Origin: Chryseobacterium indologenes
Lineage (GTDB): Bacteria > Bacteroidota > Bacteroidia > Flavobacteriales > Weeksellaceae
Direction: 5' to 3'
Assembly (NCBI GenBank): GCA_016025055.1
Contig: CP065590.1
Coordinates: forward strand, 1,860,001-1,924,000
DNA: 64,000 nucleotides
Shown here: piece by piece, positions 35,233 to 45,475 of the stretch
Position numbering within the stretch: position 1 is the stretch's first letter
Layout: every line of letters begins with the position of its first letter
Notes under the pieces: generated by a model
Told to the model about the DNA's origin: nothing
The model's database searches: none
What the model saw: the letters and a program-made list of their open reading frames with translations, nothing else
Position numbers and translations under genes: made by a program

Positions 35233-36660
35233 ATGGAAAGGAGAAATTTTATTAAAACAAGTGCATTGGCAGGAGCCGGATTGCTGTTTACCCAAAATGT
35301 TTTTGCAAAGAATCTGATCATAGACGATTTTCCGGTTGTCCGTGTTCCGAAAGACAAAAGACATTTTACCAGTGAATCCGTAGAAAATGCGATTGCCGCT
35401 TTCAAAAAGAAAGTTAAAAATAAAGAATTATCATGGCTGTTTGAAAACTGCTTTCCGAATACTTTAGATACTACCGTTTTTTATAGTGAAGCCAATGGAA
35501 ACCCTGATACCTATGTGATTACAGGAGATATTGATGCCATGTGGCTTCGTGACAGCTCTGCACAGGTATTTCCTTACCTTCAGTTCTCAAAGAAAGATGA
35601 AAAGCTTCACAAGCTAATTTCGGGGGTGATTCACAAACAGACCACTTTCATTCTGAAGGATCCGTATGCCAATGCTTTTTACAATGACGACCAGAAGATC
35701 AGCAAGTGGAAAGAATATGATCATACCGATATGAAACCGGGGATCCATGAAAGAAAATGGGAAATCGATTCATTATGCTATCCTATCCGTTTAGCATACC
35801 ACTTCTGGAAAGAGACGGGAGATACAAAACCCTTTGATGCCAACTGGTTGCAGGGGATCAAACTTACTTTACAGACATTTACAGAACAGCAAAGGAAAAA
35901 AGACTTAGGTCCTTACAAATTTGAACGTACCACATCATGGGCTACAGATGGTGTTCCTATGGGAGGTTACGGATATCCGACGAAACCTGTTGGTTTGATC
36001 AGCTCGATGTTCCGTCCAAGCGATGATGCTACGATTTATGGATTTTTAATTCCGTCAAATTTATTTGCAGTCGTAAGCTTACGTCAGGCGGCAGAAATGG
36101 TTTCTCAGATTAAAAATGAAAAAGCTTTAGCCCAGCAACTGAACAGCCTTGCTGATGAGGTAGATGCTGCCATTAAGAAATATGGCGTTTACGATCACCC
36201 GGAATATGGAAAAATATATGCTTTTGAAGTTAATGGCTTTGGAAGTTATAACCTGATGGATGATGCAAATTGCCCAAGCTTGCTAGGTTTGCCTTATCTG
36301 GGGGCCGTGAAATCTGACGATCCTGTCTATGTAAACACCAGAAAATTTGTATGGTCAGAAAATAACCCGTTCTTTTTCAAAGGTAAGCTGGCGGAAGGAA
36401 TCGGGGGGCCGCACATCGGACTGGATATGATCTGGCCGATGAGTATTATTATGAAAGCACTCACTTCAAAAGATAAAAGTGAGATCAGATGGTGTATAAA
36501 CACCTTACAGAAAACTCATGGAGGAACAGGATTTATGCATGAATCCTTCCACAAAGACAATGACAAGAAATTCACCAGAGAATGGTTTGCCTGGTCAAAT
36601 ACATTATTTGGTGAACTTTTATGGAAAACCTTTAACGAGAACCCGGATTTACTGGCTTAG
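35233..36660 (+). CDS. GH125 exo-alpha-1,6-mannosidase
   Basis: 475 aa. Tat-like signal ERRNFIKTSALAGAGLLF. GH125 signatures: YVITGDIDAMWLRDSSAQVFPYLQF, TTSWATDGVPMGGYGYP, GGPHIGLDMIWPMSIIMKAL (in part). Removes alpha-1,6-mannose from the N-glycan core; GH92 and GH125 work as a pair. Confidence 0.93.
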   Translation: MERRNFIKTSALAGAGLLFTQNVFAKNLIIDDFPVVRVPKDKRHFTSESVENAIAAFKKKVKNKELSWLFENCFPNTLDTTVFYSEANGNPDTYVITGDIDAMWLRDSSAQVFPYLQFSKKDEKLHKLISGVIHKQTTFILKDPYANAFYNDDQKISKWKEYDHTDMKPGIHERKWEIDSLCYPIRLAYHFWKETGDTKPFDANWLQGIKLTLQTFTEQQRKKDLGPYKFERTTSWATDGVPMGGYGYPTKPVGLISSMFRPSDDATIYGFLIPSNLFAVVSLRQAAEMVSQIKNEKALAQQLNSLADEVDAAIKKYGVYDHPEYGKIYAFEVNGFGSYNLMDDANCPSLLGLPYLGAVKSDDPVYVNTRKFVWSENNPFFFKGKLAEGIGGPHIGLDMIWPMSIIMKALTSKDKSEIRWCINTLQKTHGGTGFMHESFHKDNDKKFTREWFAWSNTLFGELLWKTFNENPDLLA

Positions 36661-36721
36661 GTTAGGTATTTTGCAGTAGGTAACAGCATCCCTTTATTCC
36701 CGTTTTTTAGTTGAATTGTGT

Positions 36722-36752
36722 TACAAGGCTTTTTGCTCAGAAAGGCCTTGTA
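36722..36752 (+). terminator. Hairpin between GH125 and GH18
   Basis: TACAAGGC/GCCTTGTA (36722-36729/36745-36752), loop of 15 nt. Possible weak terminator or processing site inside the PUL. Confidence 0.4.
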
Positions 36753-36843
36753 GGACTCTCATTGCTTAACTAATCCGTCTTTCCCCTTTTTCACAAAGAG
36801 AAACGACTAGATAAAACAAATCAGATAACTTAAAAAAAATTGT

Positions 36844-38994
36844 ATGAAAAAAGCCTTTATTGCATTGATCCTATTGATCATTCACGTGGAATCTGTGCTT
36901 TACGCACAGCAGCTTAGCCCTATGGGAATCTGCTACGTAGAAGTAAATAACAACAATCTTCTCAACGCAGGGGCGTACAAGTTACAAACCTCAAACAGTT
37001 ACCTCTTTAATGTCGTCAATATTTTTGCAGCGAATATTAATTATGACACCAGCCGTGGCAGGGCTTATCTGTACAGCAATAACAATGTCACCAAAGTACT
37101 GACTAACGCAGATACCTACATCAAACCCCTCCAGCAAAAAGGAATGAAAGTGGTATTAACAATCTTAGGAAACCATCAGGGAGCAGGAATCTGTAATTTT
37201 CCAACCCGTGAGGCAGCCAAAGATTTTGCATTACAATTAGCCAATACCGTCAATACCTATGGATTGGATGGAATTGATTTCGATGATGAATACTCGGAAT
37301 ATGGAAATAACGGAACCGGACAGCCAAATGACAGCTCTTTTGTAATGCTCGTTCAGGAGTTGAGAGCGCTGTTGCCTAATAAACTTATTACCTTTTATTA
37401 CTATGGCCCCGCTGCTTCAAGACTTTCCTGGAACGGAAGCAGGGTAGGAGACAATGTCAACTACAGCTGGAATGCCAACTACGGATCATTTTCCGCACCT
37501 AATGTCCCTCCGTTGACGAAAGCTCAGATTTCTCCGGCAGCAGTTTGGTTAGGAAATACTTCTAACTCAACGACGACCAGTCTTGCCAGTCAGACCAAAA
37601 CAGGAGGATATGGCTTATATCTTTGGTATGATCTGAAAGGGACCAATCAGGTATCACAACTGTCTGCAGGAACTCAAACTTTATATGGAGAACAAACCGT
37701 TTTAAGTACTCCGTTGCAATCATGGACAGCGGGAACCAATTGTGATGCACCTATCGGTTTATCTACAAGCAATCTTACAGGAACAAGTGCAAAATTAAAC
37801 TGGACTGCCGTAGGAACAAGCACCTATGATATTGATTATAAAGCAGCTTCATCTACTACATGGACAAGTGTAGCAACTGCTGTTAGCGGAACTTCCGTTA
37901 CGGTTTCAGGATTAACAGCAAATACAGAATATGACTGGAGAATCAGAACAAACTGTAGTGTCAAAAGTACCTATATGTTTGCTCCAAGATTTAATAGCGG
38001 AGGCGGAACAACCACCCCTACCGGTTCATATGCAGTCAGCCTTGACGGGACCAGCAAATCAGGATCAGCGGGAAATATCAGTCTAAGCGGTTCGGCATTG
38101 TCTTTTGAAGGATGGATAAAACCCGCTTCTTTCAAATCAGGATTCCCTTATATTTCAGCCATTATGGGAACAGAAGCAGGGGATGCCAATTCTGCATTTT
38201 TACGTTTGGGAGATGCCAGCTTGGCCAATAACAAACTGCAATTTGTACTCAGTATTAATAATGTACAACAAAAATTGGCCTCCAATACAGCATTAAATGC
38301 CAATACCTGGTATCATGTTGCTGCGACTTATGACGGAACAACGATGAAACTTTATATCAACGGAACACTTGACGCCAGCAAAGCTCAGACGGGAAGTGTG
38401 AGCTCAAACGGATCGTTCAACGTTGGATATCTATATGAAACCTCAAGGAATTTTAACGGAAAAATTGATGAGGTGCGTGTTTGGAAACGGGCATTAAGCC
38501 AGACGGAAATCAGCCAGAATATGTGTAATGTGAGTTTACCGGCAACATCGCTTGCAGCTTATTGGAAATTTAATGAAGGCAGCAGTTCATCTGTCCAGGA
38601 TACTTCAGGAAACGAAGTGACATTGACCTTATCAGGAGCTGATGCTTCTATCTGGGCAGCAGATGTACCATGTACTACTTCCGCAGCAAGAACTTCAAAA
38701 AATACAGTAGGCCAAAAGATCATCGGTTCTGAACAAACAGGATTGAACAAACAGCTGAAACTGTACCCGAATCCTTTAGGCAGATCTTCCCAGCTTAGTA
38801 TTTCTACCCCTGAAGATTACAACGGAGGGCAACTGAAAGTATACAACTTTACCGGAAGTTTGGTTGATACTCAGGTTTTAAAGAGTGGAAATCATGAATA
38901 CAATCTGCAAAAGCTTCCTGCAGGAAATTATATCCTTCAGTTTGAATCTCAAAACGGAAGTGTAAAACAGACTGAAAAATTAATCATCAAATAA
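36844..38994 (+). CDS. GH18 endo-beta-N-acetylglucosaminidase with FN3, LamG and T9SS domains
   Basis: 716 aa. Signal peptide (HVESVLYAQQ). Endo F1/Endo H-type GH18: MGICYVEVNNNNLLNAG, YGLDGIDFDDEYSEYG with the DGxDxDxE acid and ITFYYYGPAASR. Then an FN3 domain (DAPIGLSTSNLTGTSAKLNWTAV), a concanavalin/LamG-type domain (LSFEGWIKPASF; WYHVAATYDGTTMKLYINGTL in part) and a type A T9SS sorting domain (KLYPNPLGRSSQ ... KLPAGNYILQFES). Cuts the chitobiose core of N-glycans and is exported to the surface. Tandem paralogue downstream. Confidence 0.9.
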   Translation: MKKAFIALILLIIHVESVLYAQQLSPMGICYVEVNNNNLLNAGAYKLQTSNSYLFNVVNIFAANINYDTSRGRAYLYSNNNVTKVLTNADTYIKPLQQKGMKVVLTILGNHQGAGICNFPTREAAKDFALQLANTVNTYGLDGIDFDDEYSEYGNNGTGQPNDSSFVMLVQELRALLPNKLITFYYYGPAASRLSWNGSRVGDNVNYSWNANYGSFSAPNVPPLTKAQISPAAVWLGNTSNSTTTSLASQTKTGGYGLYLWYDLKGTNQVSQLSAGTQTLYGEQTVLSTPLQSWTAGTNCDAPIGLSTSNLTGTSAKLNWTAVGTSTYDIDYKAASSTTWTSVATAVSGTSVTVSGLTANTEYDWRIRTNCSVKSTYMFAPRFNSGGGTTTPTGSYAVSLDGTSKSGSAGNISLSGSALSFEGWIKPASFKSGFPYISAIMGTEAGDANSAFLRLGDASLANNKLQFVLSINNVQQKLASNTALNANTWYHVAATYDGTTMKLYINGTLDASKAQTGSVSSNGSFNVGYLYETSRNFNGKIDEVRVWKRALSQTEISQNMCNVSLPATSLAAYWKFNEGSSSSVQDTSGNEVTLTLSGADASIWAADVPCTTSAARTSKNTVGQKIIGSEQTGLNKQLKLYPNPLGRSSQLSISTPEDYNGGQLKVYNFTGSLVDTQVLKSGNHEYNLQKLPAGNYILQFESQNGSVKQTEKLIIK

Positions 38995-39003
38995 ACAAAT
39001 TCC

Positions 39004-39030
39004 ATCATTGGGCTTCGGCCCAATGATTTT
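39004..39030 (+). terminator. Terminator between the two GH18 genes
   Basis: 10-bp perfect stem ATCATTGGGC/GCCCAATGAT with a TTCG tetraloop followed by TTT. A strong hairpin inside the operon; likely limits readthrough to the second copy. Confidence 0.8.
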
Positions 39031-39051
39031 ATCAAAACTAAAAAGTATACT

Positions 39052-41469
39052 ATGAAAAAAACATCTATTCTTTCCGCCCTGGCATTACTGGGGGTTCAGA
39101 CAGCTACCGTGCTTAAGGCGCAGCAGCTTAATAATCCCGTAGGGATATGTTATGTGGAGGTTAATAATAATAACATGCTGAATGCAGGTTCCTATACTTT
39201 GCAAAACAGCAATAAGCAGCTATTTGACGTTGCCATTATCTTTGCAGCGAATATCAACTATGATGTTTCCAAAAGCAGAGCTTACATCTCGAGCAATAAC
39301 AATGTTACCAAAGTACTAAACGATGTGAATACTTATGTAAAACCTTTACAACAGAAAGGAATTAAAGTATTACTGGATATTCTGGGAAATCATCAGGGAG
39401 CAGGTATTTCCAATTTTCCCAACAGGGAAGCGGCCAAGGATTTTGCTTTACAGATAGCCAATACGGTATATACCTACGGTTTGGATGGAGTAGATCTCGA
39501 TGATGAATATGCAGGATATGGAAATAACGGAACCGGACAGCCAAACAGCAGTTCTTTCGTCATGCTTTTACAGGAATTGAAGGCAGCTATGCCTGATAAA
39601 CTGATCACTTTCTATTATTTAGGACCTGCAACAAGCAGACAGAGCTATAACGGAGATGCAGCAGGAAATTATATAGACTACAGCTGGAATCCATATTACG
39701 GAACTTACAGCGCTCCTAATGTACCGCCACTTACTAAATCTAAACTTTCTCCTGCAGCAACCTGGATTCAGAACACAAACCCTCAGTCTACTTCTACGGC
39801 TACCCTTACCACATTGGCTACCAACACCAAAAACGACGGGTATGGAGTATTTATGTGGTATGATCTGGGAGGAACCAATGTTGCCAGTTATCTGAGTACA
39901 GGATCCAATATTCTTTATAATGAAAATACACAACTTACCGGTCAGCTATACTCATGGTCTCAGGGAGTAGCTTGTGATCCGCCATTAGGACTCGAAGTAA
40001 CAAATGTAACGGGAACCTCTGCCAAGTTAAACTGGACTTCCAACGGTTCCCAGACATATAATATCGATTATAAGCCGGCCAATTCTACAACTTGGGTAAG
40101 CGCAGGAACCAATTATTCAGGAAGTAATATTGTGATCAGTAATCTGAGCCTGAATACAGACTACGACTGGAGAATTCAATCCAACTGTTCTTCAACACTG
40201 ACGAGTACGTATCTTTTTGCTCCGAGATTCAATTCAGGGAACGGATGTGCAACACCTGCCGGTCTCGTATCAGGAAGCAATCTGGGAACAACTACTCAAT
40301 TATCATGGGAGGCCACAGGTGCTCCTGCCTATAATTTACAGTATAAGACAACAACAGCTACAAACTGGACAGATGTTCCGGCTGTTTCCACCAATACCTA
40401 CACCCTTCAGAATCTTTCACCAAACACTGCGTATCAATGGAAAGTACAATCGGTATGCAACGGTGGAACGGTAAGCACCTATTCCGCGGAAAATACATTT
40501 AACAGTGGCTTTGCCCCGGTAACCAGCCCCGGTTCAAGATCGCTGTCCTTTAACGGAAGTACCAATTATCTTAATGCCGGTCAATTTAATTTAAGCGGAA
40601 ATGCAATGACATTTGAAGGTTGGGTAAAAGTGAATGCCTTCAAAACAGGATTCCCATACATCACTTCCGTAGTGGGAATTGAAGTAGGAGATAATAATTC
40701 TGCGATATTGCGATTTGGAGATGGAAACCTTGCCAACAATAAGCTGCAGTTTATATTGAGTTTCGGGTCTTCACAGGTGAAACTGAACAGTAATTCAACA
40801 TTTAATACCAATACATGGTATCATGTGGCAGCTACTTATGACGGATCTTCCATGAAAATGTATATCAATGGAAATCTGGATGCTAGCGTGCCTACAACCG
40901 GAAACTTTACCGCGAACGGTATTTTGTACCTGGGAAGAAACTATGATAATTCCCGTACACTGAACGGAAACCTGGATGAATTCAGGGTTTGGAAAAGAGC
41001 ATTAACAGCACAGGAGATCACAGATAATAAATGTAACGTTGCACCTACCTCCACAGCATTGGAAGCCAATTGGAAAATGGATGAAGGAAGTGGAAACGGG
41101 GCTCTGGATGCAACGGCGAACACCCATTTTGCAACATTGACGAATATGTCAGACTCCAACTGGAGCACAGATGTAGCCTGCAATGCTTCTTTATCTGTAG
41201 AAGACTTAAAAGGACTTGCCAGCGGGAAAGAAAGCAGTGTTTATCCTAACCCTGTTAAAAAAGGAAGTGATATTCACTTTAAAATTGAAAATAATTCAGC
41301 AAGTGAAATATCTTTGTATGATATTTCCGGAAAATTGTTGAAAAAACAGCAAATTAATAAAAATATTAATAGAGTGAATACCCAGGATTTATCCCGTGGT
41401 GCCTATATTTATAAAATTATTTCAGCAGACAGACATCTATTGTCATCAGGAAAGATTATTGTGGAGTAA
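39052..41469 (+). CDS. GH18 endo-beta-N-acetylglucosaminidase paralogue with two FN3, LamG and T9SS domains
   Basis: 805 aa. Same plan as the previous gene: GICYVEVNNNNMLNAG, YGLDGVDLDDEYAGYG with DGxDxDxE, FN3 (DPPLGLEVTNVTGTSAKLNW), then a second FN3 (TPAGLVSGSNLGTTTQLSWEA) absent from the first copy, LamG (MTFEGWVKVNAFKTGFPYIT) and T9SS (VYPNPVKKGSDIHFKI ... LSRGAYIYKIIS). High identity over most of its length marks a tandem duplication with one domain gained or lost. Surface-exported. Confidence 0.9.
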   Translation: MKKTSILSALALLGVQTATVLKAQQLNNPVGICYVEVNNNNMLNAGSYTLQNSNKQLFDVAIIFAANINYDVSKSRAYISSNNNVTKVLNDVNTYVKPLQQKGIKVLLDILGNHQGAGISNFPNREAAKDFALQIANTVYTYGLDGVDLDDEYAGYGNNGTGQPNSSSFVMLLQELKAAMPDKLITFYYLGPATSRQSYNGDAAGNYIDYSWNPYYGTYSAPNVPPLTKSKLSPAATWIQNTNPQSTSTATLTTLATNTKNDGYGVFMWYDLGGTNVASYLSTGSNILYNENTQLTGQLYSWSQGVACDPPLGLEVTNVTGTSAKLNWTSNGSQTYNIDYKPANSTTWVSAGTNYSGSNIVISNLSLNTDYDWRIQSNCSSTLTSTYLFAPRFNSGNGCATPAGLVSGSNLGTTTQLSWEATGAPAYNLQYKTTTATNWTDVPAVSTNTYTLQNLSPNTAYQWKVQSVCNGGTVSTYSAENTFNSGFAPVTSPGSRSLSFNGSTNYLNAGQFNLSGNAMTFEGWVKVNAFKTGFPYITSVVGIEVGDNNSAILRFGDGNLANNKLQFILSFGSSQVKLNSNSTFNTNTWYHVAATYDGSSMKMYINGNLDASVPTTGNFTANGILYLGRNYDNSRTLNGNLDEFRVWKRALTAQEITDNKCNVAPTSTALEANWKMDEGSGNGALDATANTHFATLTNMSDSNWSTDVACNASLSVEDLKGLASGKESSVYPNPVKKGSDIHFKIENNSASEISLYDISGKLLKKQQINKNINRVNTQDLSRGAYIYKIISADRHLLSSGKIIVE

Positions 41470-41589
41470 ACCTGTGGTTTGCCGGAATATATAAGTAGAA
41501 TTAATTTTGAGATTTGAGACCGGCAGGCAGGTTTTTTCTTGTCTGTTTGTTTTCAGTCTGAGAATAGTGAGTAAATAAATTAGAAAATA

Positions 41590-42450
41590 ATGCAAAACAT
41601 ACTGGGGATAGATATTGGAGGCTCCCATATTACATTGGCTCAGGTAGATCCTGAAAAACGTGAAATCATTTCTTCAACCTATGTAAGGGAACATGTGGAT
41701 TCTTATGAAAAAAAAGAAACAATTTTTTCTGCGTGGGTTGCTGCGATAGAAAAAGCTTCCCATGATTTGAAAAGAGAAGATCTTCTCATAGGAATTGCAA
41801 TGCCGGGACCTTTCGATTATGAAAACGGAATTGCCTTGATGCTGCACGGGAAATTTCTTGACATTTACAACGTAAACATCAAAGAAGAGCTGGCAAAACG
41901 TTTGTCGATTTCCCTCGATCAGATTCATTTTGTAAATGATGCAGCCGCTTTTATGGAAGGAGAAGTTTTCGGAGGCTGTGTGCAGGACTATACACGGATT
42001 TTTGGAGTAACGTTGGGAACAGGATTTGGAACCACCTTTTATAATGGAGAAACAGCTACCGATGAAGATCTTTGGGATGCTCCGTTCAGGGATTCTATTT
42101 TTGAAGACTTTATGGCGACACGTTGGTTTGTAAACCGTTACGAAGAATTAACAGGTGAAAAAATTTCAGGAACTAAAGAACTGCTTGAAAAACCGCAGGA
42201 CATTCAGAATATGATGTTTGAGGAGTATGCAGATACCTTTTCACAGTTTATTGTGCAGCATGTCAGCAAATATCAGCCGGAAGTTTTAGTTATAGGAGGT
42301 AATATTGCCAAAGCATATCCTCATTTTGAAGCAAAATTTAAGGAGAATCTCTCCGCAAATCATATTAACCTGCCCGTGAAAATCTCTGCAATCTTTGAAG
42401 ATGCAGCCATTTTGGGAGCGGCCAGCTATGCTCTGAAAAAAGCAAAATAA
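41590..42450 (+). CDS. ROK family sugar kinase (no zinc motif)
   Basis: 286 aa. ROK/ASKHA: ILGIDIGGSHITLAQVD, GIAMPGPFDYENGIA, VNDAAAFMEGE (catalytic Asp), FGVTLGTGFGTTF, VLVIGGNIAKA. The usual ROK CxCGxxGC zinc motif is missing. Probably phosphorylates glucose, mannose or GlcNAc released by the locus; specificity unclear. Cytosolic. Followed by GH92 in 20 bp. Confidence 0.82.
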   Translation: MQNILGIDIGGSHITLAQVDPEKREIISSTYVREHVDSYEKKETIFSAWVAAIEKASHDLKREDLLIGIAMPGPFDYENGIALMLHGKFLDIYNVNIKEELAKRLSISLDQIHFVNDAAAFMEGEVFGGCVQDYTRIFGVTLGTGFGTTFYNGETATDEDLWDAPFRDSIFEDFMATRWFVNRYEELTGEKISGTKELLEKPQDIQNMMFEEYADTFSQFIVQHVSKYQPEVLVIGGNIAKAYPHFEAKFKENLSANHINLPVKISAIFEDAAILGAASYALKKAK

Positions 42451-42470
42451 ATTAAAAACGAAACGATACA

Positions 42471-44749
42471 ATGAAGTCTCTATTTTCTACTTTTTTTCTT
42501 GTATTACAGGCCTGGGCCTTCGGTCAGAACATGTCTCCCGTAGATTATGTGAATCCGTTGATGGGAACCCAGTCCAAACCTTCTTTATCCAACGGAAATA
42601 CCTATCCTGCAGTGGGACTTCCATGGGGAATGAATATCTGGACTCCCCAGACCGGTAAAATGGGTGACGGATGGGCGTATACCTATGATGCAGATAAAAT
42701 TAAAGGATTTAAACAAACCCATCAACCTTCTCCCTGGATGAACGATTACGGCGCTTTTGCCATGATGCCCGGAGTAGGTAAATTGAAATTTAAAGAAGAT
42801 GAACGGGCAAGCTGGTTCAGTCATAAAGCTGAGGTATCAACACCTTATTTTTATAGTGTGTATCTGGCAGATATCAATGTAACTACTGAATTTACGCCAA
42901 CAGAAAGAGCCTCTTTCTTTAAGTTTGATTTTCCCAAAACAGACAGTGCCTATGTGGTCATTGATGCCTTAAACAAAGGTTCATACATTAAGATTTTACC
43001 TAAAGAAAGAAAAATCCTGGGCTATACTACCCGATATTCAACCGGGAAATATGAAAATTTTAAAAACTACTTTGTTATTCAGTTTGATAAAGATTTTGAG
43101 CTGACAAGAACATGGAAAGACAATCAGCTGATCAACGGCCAGTTGGAGGTAACCAGCGACCATACCGGTGCGGTTGTAGGTTTTAAACTTAAAAATAAAG
43201 AAGTGGTTTACGCTAAAGTAGCTTCCTCATTCATTAGTTTTGAACAGGCAGAGCTGAACCTTACAAGAGAAATCGGTAACAGAAATTTCGAACAGGTAAA
43301 GACAGATGCCAAAAATATCTGGAATAAAACCCTTGGAAAATTAGAAGTAAAAGGAGGAACAGACCAGCAGATGAGAACTTTCTATTCTTCGTTGTACAGA
43401 ACCTTGTTTTTTCCACAAAAATTATATGAAATTGATGCACGGAATAAAATAAAACACTGGAGCCCGTACAACGGTAAAATCGCTGACGGAAGAATGTTTG
43501 CCGGGACAGGTTTCTGGGATACTTTCCGAGCTTTATATCCGTTCTTAAATCTCGTGTATCCAAGTATTAACGTGGAAATGCAGGAAGGTCTGGCAAATGC
43601 ATACAAAGAAGGCGGTTTCTTGCCGGAATGGAGCAGCCCCGGATATTCTGATATTATGATTGGGAATAATTCGGCTTCCGTAGTGGCAGATGCTTATATC
43701 AAAGGACTTCGGGGATATGATGTAGAAACGTTATGGCAGGCGGTAAAACATGGTGCCGATAATGAAGGTCCTATTGAAGCAGTAGGGCGTGCAGGAGTGC
43801 AATATTACAATACATTGGGCTACGTTCCGTATGATGTGAAAATCAATGAAAATGCTGCCAGAACACTGGAATATGCCTATGATGATTTTTCTATTTACCA
43901 ATTGGGGAAAGCTTTAGGAAAACCTGCTTCAGAAATTGATATTTACAAAAAAGAGCGTATAATTACAAAAATGTGTTTGACAAAGAAACAGGTTTAATGC
44001 GCGGTAAGAATAAAGACGGGAATTTCCAGAAACCTTTCAATCCTTTTAAATGGGGCGATGCCTTTACAGAAGGAAACAGCTGGCATTATACGTGGTCTGT
44101 ATTCCAGGATATTGACGGACTGGCAGAATTGATGGGAGGTAAAAAGAAGTTTGAAGCCAAACTGGATGAGGTATTTTCACTTCCTCCTGTTTTTGATGAC
44201 AGCTATTACGGCGGAGTAATTCATGAGATCAGAGAAATGCAGATCATGAATATGGGGCAGTATGCTCACGGAAACCAGCCGATACAGCATATGATTTATC
44301 TTTATAATTATGCCGGAGCTCCGTATAAAACACAATACTGGACAAGACAGGTGATGAATAAACTCTATATGGCTACACCTGACGGATATTGTGGAGATGA
44401 AGATAACGGGCAGACTTCTGCGTGGTATGTTTTCTCAGCCCTGGGATTCTATCCGGTGACACCGGCTACGGATCAGTATGTACTGGGAGCACCATTATTC
44501 AAGGAAACAACCATTCACCTTGAAAACGGAAAGAAAATTGAAATCAAAGCACCGGAAAACAATGCTGATAATCTGTATGTAAAATCACTGAACGTAAACC
44601 AACAGCCTTATTCCAAAAACTGGTTAAGCCATCAGGAGCTGATGAAAGGAGCTGTTCTTGATTTTACAATGGATAACAAACCGAACAAAGAAAGGGGGTC
44701 ACAGGAAAAAGATTTTCCTTATTCAATGTCAAAAGAACAATCGAAATAA
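42471..44749 (+). pseudogene. GH92 alpha-mannosidase (second copy), one frameshift
   Basis: About 759 aa when joined. Signal peptide (FFLVLQAWAFGQ). Motifs: PVDYVNPLMGTQ, PAVGLPWGMNIWTPQTG, FWDTFRALYPFLNLVYPS, GGFLPEWSSPGYSDIMIGNNS, EDNGQTSAWYVFSALGFYPVTP. Differs from the first copy in the specificity loops (QTHQPSPWMNDYG in place of GFSHNHLSGTGWAD), so it may prefer another linkage. The break is at the A6 run 43947-43952; a seventh A gives YKKRAYNYKNVFDKETGLMRG. Probable sequencing deletion. Confidence 0.87.
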
Positions 44750-44777
44750 AATAATTTAACACTTAGAAATAAACTGT

Positions 44778-45275
44778 ATGAGTACAGAAAAGAAAGAAAT
44801 ATTCGAGAGAGTAGAAGAGATGCTTGGAGCACAGGGATTTACTATTGCAGCAAAAGATGATACAAGACCCTGGGGAGGATTTTTTGTGATTGATGAAAAT
44901 CAGGCTCAGGATTTTGCCAACCAGTATTTTGACGGGATTGATGTGGAAAACTTAAGAATAGGAGGAAAACTAAGTCCGAAAATTCTTATTGTTGCTCCAC
45001 AGGCGAGATTAAGCTGGCAGTATCACCACAGAAGAGCCGAGATCTGGCAGGTTGTGGAAGGTACCGTAGGAATCAAAAGAAGCAATACCGATGACGAGGG
45101 TGAAGTAGCAGAATACAATCCAAAAGATCAGGTAAAACTTCAGCAGGGAGAGAGACACCGTTTAATCGGTCTTGATGGCTGGGGAATTGTTGCTGAAATC
45201 TGGCAGCATACCGATGCTTCCCATCCTTCCGATGAGGATGATATCGTTCGTGTACAGGATGATTTCGGAAGATAA
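44778..45275 (+). CDS. Cupin-type mannose-6-phosphate isomerase-like protein
   Basis: 165 aa. Short type II PMI-like cupin: TRPWGGFFVID, ARLSWQYHHRRAEIWQVVEGT, GERHRLIGLDGWGIVAEIWQH with the metal His residues. Converts Man-6-P to Fru-6-P if it acts as a PMI; such cupins are often labelled phosphoheptose isomerase by error. Cytosolic, 28 bp after GH92. Confidence 0.82.
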   Translation: MSTEKKEIFERVEEMLGAQGFTIAAKDDTRPWGGFFVIDENQAQDFANQYFDGIDVENLRIGGKLSPKILIVAPQARLSWQYHHRRAEIWQVVEGTVGIKRSNTDDEGEVAEYNPKDQVKLQQGERHRLIGLDGWGIVAEIWQHTDASHPSDEDDIVRVQDDFGR

Positions 45276-45475
45276 CTTACAATAAAGCATTCACATTTCT
45301 TCCCTTCACCAATTCTGAGGGGAAGAGTGTAATGTCACCAGCCTTTTTCGGATTCAATATTTCTAAAGCGACCTTTCTTTCACAGTTGCACCCTGATTCT
45401 GAACTTATCATTTGCGCTCATCATTTTTATATGGCGCAATGAATTTCTTTTTAATAATTAAAATAGCTGAAGATC

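Noticed and set aside
43947..43953. Programmed frameshift in GH92
   Set aside because: GH92 enzymes need both halves, no family precedent is known to me, and the site matches the window-wide homopolymer error pattern.
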